From the NCBI GenBank assembly GCA_022592435.1, contig JABYQS010000042.1, positions 1 to 64,000 of the forward strand: DNA of 64,000 nucleotides. The letters run 5' to 3'. The notes under the pieces were generated by a model. That model had not been told where the DNA came from and made no database searches. It saw only the letters and a program-made list of their open reading frames with translations. The DNA comes from Cerioporus squamosus. Taxonomy: Eukaryota; Basidiomycota; Agaricomycetes; Polyporales; Polyporaceae. Position numbers and translations under genes: made by a program. How positions within the stretch are numbered: position 1 is the stretch's first letter; each line of letters opens with the position of its first letter. Of the stretch, positions 9,913 through 20,070 are shown one piece after another.

Positions 9913-12165
9913 TCACTCCAAGTGCTGTCCGACGAGTCCTTGCAGTGTCTCCCTCGTCCGAGGGGACCGCGGCTGTATCGAACAGCGGAAAGGAACCGGG
10001 AATCTACAAACAACGATGTCAACTTGCTGCCCAGCTGGCACCCAGAGACGCAACGTACGTGATACCGCCATTGGTGCTGTCGTCCGAAGGAATGACGGGT
10101 TTTCCCTCAGCGTCCCGAGCGGGCGAGATGTCGAAGAGCGCGAGCATCCTCGCGATCGACGTGAAGACGAGTTCTTCTGCCAGGTACTGCCCTGGGCATG
10201 TCCTGTCGTAACATGCGACGTTGTAGCTACCATGCAACACCTCGGGCACTCGATTAGGAGGAACTTACCGCCGCCCAAACCCGAACGCAACGTTGTACGG
10301 ATGCGAGTCCTGTTTGCGATTACAGTCGAGCCATCGCTCGGGTTTGAATGCGTGCGGGTCGGGGTAGTACTTCTCCTCTCGCAACATGCCCCTATATCCC
10401 TCGTAAGTCTAACGGAGACGGCGACCCGCGGAGCTTGGGGGAGCATTGCATACTGACCAGAAGTTCACGAGCAGAAACGTGCCTTTCTCGACGAGGTACC
10501 CGTCGTGGACGTCGTCCTGCCCCGCCTCTCGAGTGACTATGCACGCATCCCGCTCCATGATCAGCAAGGCGAGAAACTACGTTGATCGCGCGAACTGACG
10601 CACCAGCGCTGACAGGCGGACGCAACCGCAACACCTCAATCAGGACCGACTCGACATACGGCAAGGAGTCGCGATCCTCGAACGTCGGGAGCCGATCCGG
10701 CCCTATGACGCGAAGGATATCTTCTTGAGCCCTCTTCTGGACCTCCGGATGCTTGACCATGAACAGAATGAACGACGATAGCGTGGATACGGTCTGTGTG
10801 CGTTGCCGGTCAATCATCGGTGCCTTGTGCGTAGTAGAACGTCAAGTCCGCGCAGAAACACTGACCGTATCGGCGCCGCCTGCAGGTCGTACAGTCAGCA
10901 GTCAGAGAAGTCTGGCTGTCTAGAAGACTTGCCTGTGTATATCTGCGTGGCCGAGAACATGATGATGTCGTCTGGATGCTCGCCGGGCTCAGCATCGACA
11001 AGTGCCTTGTAGGTCAGGGATGGGCGAGCGGTGCCTCGCGCCTTACTCAGCCACTGTCAGTCAGTAGCACACAGCACAACCCGCACGGAAGGGGCCTGAA
11101 CGAGCTAGAGGACGCACTATCTCCTCCTTGACCATACGATGACCCTCCTCGGCGAGCGAAAAGTACTGCTCACGCCACCGGCGCGCCTTCTCCTTGAACC
11201 CCATCCCGGGCAGGAACGACGGCAGAATTGCCACTGCAAGCGAAAACAGCGCTCTGTCAGTGCTTCACAGCGTCCAGGACGGACAGAGCGTTCACACACT
11301 TACAGAAGGGCAGCCAATCGACGACATGGTTGTTCGGCAAACTCGCCTCTGCAAAGTTGTCCGCGAACTCGTTGGCCTTCCTCACGTACGGGTCCTCGCG
11401 CGTCGTCACGCGATGCCCATGCGAGATCTCCATCGCGATGCCTGCAGTCACACTGTCGGACGCCGTGCCCGAGCTCAGTGTGGGGACCGCACCGCGCTCA
11501 AGCAGAGCGAAGGACGTACTGGCGAATATGCTGCACGAAGTCGTCTGGGTCCTGCAGCAGATTGTGCAGCAGCACGTCGATGTGGTGGGCCATCACCTCG
11601 CGGTACTGCGGGAGCTGCCTCGGCTGGAGCACCATGTGCAGCAGCTTGCGCGCGTGGCGCAGGCGTTGCGGGTCGTGCTCCAGGACGACGCCCTTATCGA
11701 ACCCCGCCCTGCAATCCAGAAAAACGGTACCGCGGTCAGCTGAGAGCTCCGCTCGATTCCGTAGTGGGCGTGGGCGCACATTTCGATGATCTTGGGCAGC
11801 GGCCTGTTCGAGTAGAGCGCGGACTTCTTGTCCAGCAGCTCGCGACCCGCCTCCGCCGTGTTCAGTATCAGGAGAGGCGTCCCGAACAGACTGATCGAGC
11901 ATATCCCGCCTGTACGTATACATATGCGTGCTCGTGAGAACTTGAACACACCGGCAGAGAGCTCAGACTAGGATCACTGCTCACCGTAGATCTGGCCCCA
12001 TTCGTAGAGCTTCTCCCAGACCTTCGCGCGGGGCATCTGCAAGGCGTTGCCCAATATCGGCACAGGCCTGGGACCAGGAAACGGCCTGCCTCGAGCACGA
12101 CACTTGGATAAGACTACCAGGCATGCCACAACGGCGATAACGAGCGCAAGGACGACAGGGGCCAT
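9913..12165 (-). CDS. Cytochrome P450 monooxygenase (microsomal class II, CYP family unassigned)
   Basis: Twelve exons (12165-11985, 11909-11780, 11708-11520, 11473-11304, 11233-11118, 11053-10933, 10879-10866, 10793-10604, 10536-10458, 10391-10269, 10202-10059, 10003-9913) give 515 residues, normal for the family. A hydrophobic N-terminal anchor (APVVLALVIAVVACLVVL) is followed by the proline hinge PFPGPRPVPILGN. Family landmarks are in order: helix I oxygen-activation motif TGGADTTVSTLSS, helix K EVLRLRPP (ExxR), the PERW segment (FKPERWLD) and the heme loop FGFGRRTCPGQ with its Cys ligand. It should act on the ER with a P450 reductase; the substrate cannot be read from sequence. The intron at 10932-10880 is GC-AG, and exon 7 is a 14-nt microexon carrying the helix I motif. 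A TATA-like box lies about 55 bp upstream. Confidence 0.92.
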
Positions 12166-13509
12166 CTTCCTTGACGACGTAGTCGAGGATGGGATGCAAC
12201 GGGGACGACCAGCTGCTTTATATATGTCACGGTAAGTATGGTCATGGTCAGAGCCTTACCATGCCGCCTCGAGCAATTTGTATATCAGATTCCCAATCAC
12301 AGCAAATCCTACCCTATCCTACCCGGCCGCCGTTACGCGCATCCGCCGCGCTCGTGTGCGAAGGCCACGCGGTCCATACCAGAACCGCTGCCCCTGCCAG
12401 TGCAGTTGATTAGTCTCGAAGCCAGCCGTTATAGGGAGGCGTCCGTGCTCTGCTGCAACCAATGTCTGACATGAGGTCCTCGTCTGTCGGCCCCTTCTCA
12501 TCCAGAGTTATGGCCTTAATACGAGTATGGCACAAGAGTGCATATATGCGCTACCACGGCCCAAAAATTGGCTTCATTCCCCCTCGAACGATCCGCAGGA
12601 CGCATCGCATCGCCGCGGTTCACCAGAGGACGCGCACAGACTGCGAGAGATCGTCGACCGTCCCCCAGTGACCTCCGTGACGAAATTCGCTATCCCCCAC
12701 CCGCCTATAGCATACGAAAGTCACCAGACGGTTAGACCTTGTGCCCTAGTTAGGCCCCGGTCCTTCTCTCCTCTGTCTCCTTCGAGTCGTCGCCTTTTGA
12801 ATACCGCCCTAACCGTCTGGGTTCGAAACTAGACATGGGCCTGTACTAGGTATCGCGCAGCATAGCCAGTGAGATGCGACCAGAGTCTGAAGTTGGACGG
12901 CGATCCGTGACAAACTCGCCCAGATATTCAACTCAACAGCTCAGCAGCGCGTTTGTGAGCGCCCATATGGGGAGGCGGAGGAGGACGGAGAGGAGGGTGA
13001 CGGTGACGTTGAGGATCTGGAGAGCCTTTGGTCGCGCCATGTCGGGACGTTGGGGATGAGAAGGTGCGATTTCAAGTTGAAGCCTGACATGAGGTTTCAC
13101 CACGGTGAGCGTGGGGCCGCCTAATGATGATGCATTAATATTGTTGATCCTTGGAAGGCGGGAAACCCAAGTCCTTGGATATACCATACTCCGGAGTGTC
13201 AAGTACTCGTACATGTCTGTCATGGTGCATCCAGAACGACCAAAGTCTGATGATATGCGTACTGAGCATGAACACACACCTACCAGCGCACGAGTGCAAG
13301 CTTCAGGCTCAGGACCACTGTGTCGACTGTCAACACCCGACTTCTACAGGATCAAGCCACCTATTCCGCGAGATCAGTCACTCGTTGAATACCTGTACTA
13401 CAGTGAGGCTTTAGAAGCCAGGGATGCAGCGCCATTACCGTAAAGTTGGTGTCACCGCTCGCACGTATAAGGGCGAGTACAACGTGTAGATATGACATTG
13501 CCCTGTAAC
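12166..13509. other. Intergenic, one possible gene relic
   Basis: This holds the P450 promoter and the 3' flank of the nuclease gene. On the minus strand at 13040-12933 a short open segment MARPKALQILNVTVTLL continues with a hydrophobic LLRLPIWALTNALL. It resembles the membrane-anchor first exon of fungal alpha/beta hydrolases, but nothing following it belongs to such a gene, so it may be a truncated relic. No other feature is visible. Confidence 0.35.
12217..12224 (-). promoter_or_regulatory. TATA box of the P450 gene
   Basis: TATATAAA on the minus strand lies 52-59 bp upstream of the P450 start codon. Similar distances (about 65-80 bp) are seen for TATA boxes in front of the flavin-oxidase genes in this window. 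Confidence 0.5.
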
Positions 13510-15891
13510 TCACAACACAACTTGGTCATGGTCGGCACCAAGCTCATTCACCGACACTGCAAGCCGATATTTGAGTATACGCCTCTTGTCGAGATGCACA
13601 TAGACACTCACCTCCTGCATCCTTCTCCCCATCCGCATCACAGACCCACAACCGCACAACAGTGGGGTCATGGTCACTCGCCCGCTCGCCGATACTCCTC
13701 GCCCATGTATTCACGTGCACGTGCTCGACCTCTCCGCCCCGCTTCGCGATGGCATCGCTCACGAAGACGTGGTCGATTTCCTGCGCATGCTGGTCGTACG
13801 CATAAGTGTACCGCTCGGCCGGCGGGACGTTAGCAACATCGTTCACGTCGTGAAGCAGCGCCTGGAGCGGGCGCAGGACGGCGCGCGTCGCCGCGTATTC
13901 GTTCATGTCACCCGCGACGATGATGCTCGCGGACGAAGAGAGGGTGAGGATGGAGTCTACGAAGGTCTGCGGACATGGAGTGGTTGGTTTAGTTACGATT
14001 CCCGGGAAATAGACCAGAAGACCTACTGCTGTGACGTTCGCTTGGCTCATGCGCCTCTCGGAACCACCGTTCACGGGTGGACGCGCATCCCCCTGCGCAG
14101 AGGAGCTGTCACGTTTCGAGCTGAAATGCACGTTGACGGTGTAAAATCGGTCGCCTGAGGCGGTCTGCCAGGCGGCGGCGAGGGGCTTCCGGGCCTCCTC
14201 CCATGCTGCGTGCGTCGACTCTATGCGACCTGGGTTATAGCTGACCACGTCAACAGACGGGTGAGTACATGTCGCAGTCGAGAGAAGAGATGGAGCACTT
14301 ACGTGAACTCGACATTGCCGTGGTCGTCAACAACTACCTTCGTGGAAGTGGTAGCGTCTCCGGTGGTTCCCGAAATGAGTGACACCTTCTCCGGTCGCCA
14401 GCTGTCAACCTCCCAGTCAGCAACACATCTCGACTGCGAGCGAACTCATGATATAGGTTGCACGTACAGGTACGCAACGCGAATGTTACCGCCAGGCTGT
14501 CCACCGTCTTTGTTGTCCTCTGGCTCGACGTTGGCGAATTCGTACTCTACGCCCCCGCTGGCCTTCTTGATCGCATCGGCGAGTGCACGGAGCGTCTTGT
14601 TCGCCGAGACTGTCCCGTCATTGCGCGGGCCCGAGTCGTCTTGAATCTCCTGAACGAAGAGAATGTCGGGGGTGTGGAGGTGTTGCGCAACATGAGCTGC
14701 AATCTTGGCGATGTGGTGCGAGCGCGGGGACATGTTCTCGACCTAGGATGTGTGTCAAGTTTAACGGCCGCGTGCTTACTACCCAGGAGAGACGATAGCG
14801 TACGTTGTAGTCACCGATCCGGAGTTCGCACGGGTGGCTCGTGAAGTTGAGGGAGGAAGGCGGGACATTGAAGTCCGGGAGTTCGAGGATCTCCGGAGCG
14901 GTGAGGGGAAGTATGTAGTAGGCCCCGTACTGCATACAGCAGGTCAGCGTTGCCTGCAGTCCTTATGAGAAGATATGGCACACCTGGTAGGTGACGATGC
15001 CCGTGATATCGGTGAGTTTCGCGCCCATGACTGGCTTGGGGTTTCGAGTACTGTCCAACGGCCGCCCGATCAGTATGGCTTCTGGGTGAGCAGGAGGCAT
15101 ATCGTCCGTCCCTGTAGCAATGAATATGTCAGAGAGCGCGAAAATGCAAGATATCAAGCATCCCTACCACTGATATGAATCGTGCGACCACCACGCGCAT
15201 TCTTGCCAGTGGTCGGCCAGCCACCATAAACCCACACAGAACCGAATCTGTCAGGGTAGTTGGCAGCAGTGGGCGACTTGACGGTTACAAGCTGGCCTTC
15301 CAGACTCTCCCAAAAGTCCAGGCCAAACTCATCTGGGCGCAGAGTGCTGTTTACTGACTCGAGCAGAGTGACGTTATTAGGAATGGAGAGCCACCCGTCG
15401 CGGCCGACGTCGAGGGACGAAAGCTGGTTGTTCGGGGGGATGCGGTCGACACCCAGCACCAGGGGCTTCACGGTATGTCCGGAGGAGACAGACGTGATAG
15501 ATGTGAGGTAGTCAATCTCGGTCAGGAGTAGGTCGTTTGCTGAGGAACGGTACTCGGCCACACGGCCAGATATCGAGACGAGCTCTCCGACATTTGTGAA
15601 CCGTGTCGCTGCGCCGCCGTAGATACGCAGGCCGTTAGAGGCGCGTGGGTCGTCGGAAGGATCTCCTTGGATCCATATCCCGTACCTGTCCTATCATTAC
15701 GGTGAGTAGCTGACGTGTGTGATGTCTCTCAGGAAATGTGTCACCTTCGCAGTGACAACACCGGTGACCCCGTGGACGAAGTGACCAGCCAGAGGTGACT
15801 GGAATGAGACGCCTTGAATATCGATGATATCTGTTGCCAAAGCTGCAGTAGCAAGCAAGAGGTTGGCAGCAAAGACTGCGCTCGGCTTCAT
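13510..15891 (-). CDS. Secreted endonuclease/exonuclease/phosphatase-family nuclease
   Basis: The start at 15891 begins a signal peptide (MKPSAVFAANLLLATAALA). A beta-rich N-terminal half follows, with GKYGIWIQGDPSDDPRASN and GELVSISGRVAEY, resembling the OB-fold-like modules of extracellular nucleases. The C-terminal half is a DNase I-like EEP domain: RIGDYNVENM, the catalytic Glu in ILFVQEIQDD, VNVHFSSKRD, the Asp/Asn pair in IIVAGDMNEYAA, QEIDHVFVSDA, and the terminal SDHDPTVV with the general-base His. This order matches large secreted bacterial and fungal nucleases, probably for nutrient scavenging from DNA or RNA. Short GT-AG introns interrupt it; the last one lies near 13615-13560 and gives a stop at 13510. 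Without that intron the frame ends at 13544. The product is likely extracellular; nucleic acid preference is unknown. Confidence 0.82.
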
Positions 15892-16230
15892 CCTGGAGAA
15901 GGTTGAACAACGGCCTGACTAGTATGTAGCTCGATAGTTGAACTTGCGACAGTGGGTGGTGGTGGTCGGGTCTGAGCTTCCGCGGCTGCTGTTTCCCAGA
16001 GCACGCGTACGCTGCTCGGAGTAAAGAAGGGAGAGAGAGCGGTGGTCTGCGGTGGCTTCAACCGCGCATGCTCTTATGGGAGAACAAAGGCGGTGGGCCA
16101 GGTGGCTGCAACGCGTCGACGGGCGAAGAAAGCAACCCCTAGTTTGGCGCACCGTGTCCCGCCCGATCTGCATAGCCACTTCCCCGCACAGACTTCGGCG
16201 CTTTGTCAGGATCACAGCTCTCGTCTCCTC
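15892..16230. other. Divergent promoter region
   Basis: It separates the secreted nuclease (minus) and the LysM gene (plus). A plus frame is open from 16042, but the first residues lack family similarity, so it is treated as 5' leader. Confidence 0.4.
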
Positions 16231-17320
16231 ATGCCAGTCATCCCAGCATCACCGTCTCTGTGCCTCGCCTGCTCAGCGTCCATACCACCTAGGACAGAAG
16301 ACATCAAGGTCTTTCATACCCCCTGCTGCTCAAAACCTATCTGTCCGACCTGCACTGCTGCGAATCCCCGTCTCACGCGGTACAATCCATGTCTACTGTG
16401 TCTAGCCGGAGTAGGGGCTGTCAACTCAGGCTCACCATCAAGTATCGGAGGTGCTGTGGCTGCAAGGACTAACATCGATGGCTCAGTGCGAGATGAAGAT
16501 ATCTTTGTGGTAGAGGATGAGGACGAAGACTCGGATCTCGACACAGAGGATGGCCTGTCTCCCCGTGCGGAGACAGTAGGTCGTGATTCACAGGGGCAAG
16601 ATAGCAGGTCCGAGGCAGTCGAGCAAAATCCTCTATCGACATCACGACAAGCTGACCAACCCCTCCAAGATGGACGAAGTATGCCATCGAAGTACTTTAT
16701 CCGGCCGGATGACACCCTCGTTGGGATATCTCTTAAGCTCGGGATAGACGTTCGTCCTTCTTCAACCACTGCGTCGCGTGCCATCTCTGACATTCAGCAG
16801 GGTCGCATGCTGTGTCGCCTCAACAACCTCCCTGCCTCCACTCTACGCACAACTCCCCATCTCCTGCATACCCGGTCGTTCCTCGTCCTCCCACCCTCTG
16901 TCGCCCCTCCTCCACTTACTCCCGCTCAGGAAGCCCAGGATGAGGAACGTCGGACACGCCTCGTGGTCGAGCGTGCGGAGACGCGCTTTCGGTCGATGAC
17001 CAAAGAGACCGACCGGGACGTCGCGAAAGCGTATGTCGCTTTGGCAGGCCTTCCCGACGAAGACCTAGATGTTGGGAGATGCTAAGGAGTACGATAAAGG
17101 AAAGGGACTGAGGAAGCGCACCCCGTACGGTGATTCTGGTGTTGGAGGAAGCAGCCTGGAGGGGCGTGCCGTGGATCACTTCTTTGACGACGAGCAGTGG
17201 GAGGCGCGTGAGCGCGCCGAGGGTAGAAATGTGAGGATCCCGTCGTTCCCATATTTCTACCGCACTACGGATAAGCTGCCTGCAGAGGAGCAGAAATCGT
17301 GGTGGCGTTGGCGGAGCTAG
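16231..17320 (+). CDS. LysM-domain protein with N-terminal zinc-ribbon-like Cys motif
   Basis: ATG 16231 starts MPVIPASPSLCLACSASIPP. Paired cysteines (CLAC, CCSKPICPTC, CLLC) suggest a small zinc ribbon rather than a secretion signal, so the protein is probably intracellular like animal LYSMD1/2. An acidic linker precedes one LysM repeat: YFIRPDDTLVGISLKLGID, then MLCRLNNLPASTLRTTPHLL. Between these halves the 51 nt at 16750-16800 start with GT, contain CTGAC and end with CAG, so they are probably an in-frame intron. Near 17068 the frame changes from LPDEDLDV to GDAKEYDKGKG, continuing to RAVDHFFDDEQWEARERAEGR and a stop at 17320. Either a very short GTATGT...CTAG intron or a one-base insertion in GGG explains this. 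The gene converges on the next one with about 110 bp between stops. Confidence 0.7.
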
Positions 17321-17433
17321 GTCCGCCGTCCGGACACGATGTACATGACGTTTGCGAACTTCGGGTGGAGAGACAGTCTGTGGCAAGTAGCTGTACAACA
17401 GTAAGCAACAAGATATGTCCTGGATCATATATG

Positions 17434-19379
17434 CTACAAATCGCGCATGAGGTACTTCGTCAAACACTCAATAGCGGCCTTCTTGATCTCTTCGTTCTGC
17501 GGGCCACTCTTCAAGATCTCCGTCGCGAACGTCACCTTCTCGATCGATATCTCCTTCTCCCTGTCCTTCCTCTCTAATGCGCCTTGCCCTGTCGCCTCGG
17601 CACGCATGAGCTCCGTGCGTGCCCTGCTCTCCTCCACTTGCTGCTGGAGGAGCTCCTTCAGCGAGGAGCACACTCCGAGCAAAGACTCGGTGACCGCGTG
17701 AGTTGCGTGAGAGCTTGCGTCGCCTGCGCGTTATGATCTCCCGTACCAGAACGGGACTCCGGGAGCGGCGAATGTCGCTGGCCGTTAGTGATGGACGCCT
17801 GTCTGGCAGCACGCGTCGTGGTTGGTGTGGCGGGAGCGCCATGCAGAGTACGATGCGGGAGGGCAGCCGTCGAGCGCAGATACTGGAAAGATTGCGAGGC
17901 AGGGTGTGGGCTGCTCGGTCCGGCTTGTCGATAATCCGACGCCTGCGAAGGCGAATACGGATATGATTGGTGCGAGCTGTCACTAGTGGGGTGGTATTGC
18001 CCATCAGGAGCTGACGGGGCGGTAAGACCGGACATCAGTTGAGGGTCAATGGTTGAGTGCAAGCCCATCATGGCATGCGGCGCGGAGGAGGGACCAGGGT
18101 CGGGAGGCTGATCGGCGGGCCCATAGTAGGCTGTAGGCAGGCCTGTCTTGGGATCTTCGCGGTACCTTGGCATCGAGTCAACCGACTGTATACCTGGGGA
18201 CGCAGCCTGATGTACATACCGCTTCTTGAACAGGTCAAACCAGCCTGTTTCATACCACCTATCGATGACCTTCACGTTCAAGTTTCCTACGTTCAGCCCG
18301 GCGACGCGCGCAGCTTCGAGCATGGCCTCGACAGGGGGCTGTTCCGCATTCGGGTTCTCGGCTTGGAGCTGACGAAAGTGGTTGGCGGAGAAGACTTGGA
18401 ACGCGTGCACCTGCTTGAACACTTCGAGGTTGCGGTGGTAACAGCTCTTGAGCGCAGTATAGCTCTTCCGGCCCGGGAACAACTCGTTTGAGCACTGGAG
18501 ACAATACACGTCTCAGCATCGGTCGAACGATTCGGTCGTGTGGACGCGAGAGGGGAGAGGTTAGCATGAACACGCACCTCTCGGAATACGGTGTTCATCC
18601 TTGTCCGGAACGCATCCCAATGCTCGTCACTCGTGAGCATCCATGTGAAGAACCGCGTCTTCTCCTCCTCCGTCCAATGCTTCGCGCCTCCATTTGGTCC
18701 CACCTCCAGATCCTGCGCTTCCTCCCCGTCTTCCCCTCCAGCCCCGGCAGCACTTGCACTTGCACTACCACCCGCAGCGCGCTGCCGCCGCTTCTTCCCC
18801 GAGGCATCGGGCGTAGCAGAGTCGGGGTGTTTGCGCTTACCGTTCACACTCGCGCTGCTGTTCCCGGTCAAGATCGATGGCGAAGGGCCCGGAGAGCCCT
18901 CTTCCTCTTCCTCCTGAGGCTCGGCAGTCTGCTGCGACTGTGACGGAACGGGTCCGGCCTGTTGCGGGTCCACCTGGTAGACGACATTCGTATGGTGTCC
19001 TTGCATACCAGGGTGGGGCCCAGGTGGCGGAGGGGCAGGCATGCCATAGGGTAGGACATGGTGGGTATATCCGTCCGGGGTAGCGTAGTGTGCTCTATGC
19101 ACCGCGCCATACGCGTTCGGGTCGGTCTGCACGGCACACAACAGGATGGGAGGGGGCAGTCAGCGCAAGTCGCACACAATCTCCGATGCACGAACAAGCG
19201 CAACGACGTCCGCCTTTGTTGCCGCAGCAAGTCGCTGTCCCATGTCGATCTCGACAACCAAGCAGATGGACAGGACAGGACAGGGCGGATCTGTACTTCG
19301 AAGCTCAGAAAAAGGAACAAGAGGAACGAACCTGAACTTGAACCGGCCCCGCGGGATGGTTTGGCGGTTGGCTCATCAT
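17434..19379 (-). CDS. Nuclear protein with Trp-triplet (Myb/SANT-like) domain
   Basis: The start at 19379 begins exon 19379-19332 (MMSQPPNHPAGPVQVQ); a 205-nt intron leads to exon 19126-18578, and an 83-nt intron (18577-18495) to the next. A basic nuclear-localisation-like patch (GKKRRQR) precedes a domain with spaced tryptophans: KHWTEEEKTRFFTWML, then DEHWDAFRTRM, continuing across the intron as NELFPGRKSYTALKSCYHRN. This looks like a Myb/SANT-type helix set, so DNA or chromatin binding is likely. A Gln/Ser/Pro-rich middle and a charged C-terminal helix (LLQQQVEESRARTELMRAE) follow. The frame must change near 17730-17860; an intron of about 90-128 nt ending at CGCAG fits. It lies beside another SANT-like gene in the same orientation. 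Confidence 0.6.
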
Positions 19380-20070
19380 CATCGTCGGCGAGTGATTTGG
19401 GTCGGACGCAGCCTGGCCGTCGTTCGCGTTCGTGGTCGCTCCGGCATGGCTGAGCGAGCTGCGATGGGGTGATACGGCGCATCCGGAACTGGGATTAGCG
19501 TCTTCTGGCTGGAAGAAAGTCGGATGTTTACCTGGCGGACATGCTGCACCGTCGAGGCGAGGTGGTTGTTCACGACAGCGCCGAACCGGTTCGAATCAGT
19601 GGATGCTCTTCCCGGCGTCTGCGGTTCCCGTCTCAGCCTGAGTAGTGTGTTGACCTGAGGCAGGCGGAGCCGGCCTCTTCAGCTGTTGTTGAGTTGCCAA
19701 GTTGTAGAGATACAGGAGCAACAGTAGTCAGTGTTGTGGAATGCGTATATCGCCAAGCCGTTACAATTCAATCGACGGTCGAGGTCCCAATACAATCCCG
19801 AATAGCTGCTAGCGGTACAGGGAAGGATCATATATGGACAGCGAACGTAAATGTGAATAAAAAGCTGAAGGACGGCAATATGGACACACGTTCAAGACAT
19901 ACCCAAGCGACTAGCACGAGTGACCTAAAGCAGAGCGCGAGCGATACAAGAATGGTAAGACCAACAAGGGTAGATGTACATTTTGACAGGACAGTCCGTT
20001 CTCTGCCACACGCGGACGGAAGCAAGGAGCAGACAAGAGGCGAGGCCACCCGACGTCACGCACGACATCG
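19380..20070. other. Intergenic between two SANT-like genes
   Basis: It contains the promoter of the 17.4-19.4 kb gene and the 3' flank of the next. Short overlapping frames only. Confidence 0.4.

Noticed and set aside
9831..10456. Plus-strand frames over the P450 3' half
   Set aside because: They are antisense to exons with clear P450 heme and C-terminal motifs.
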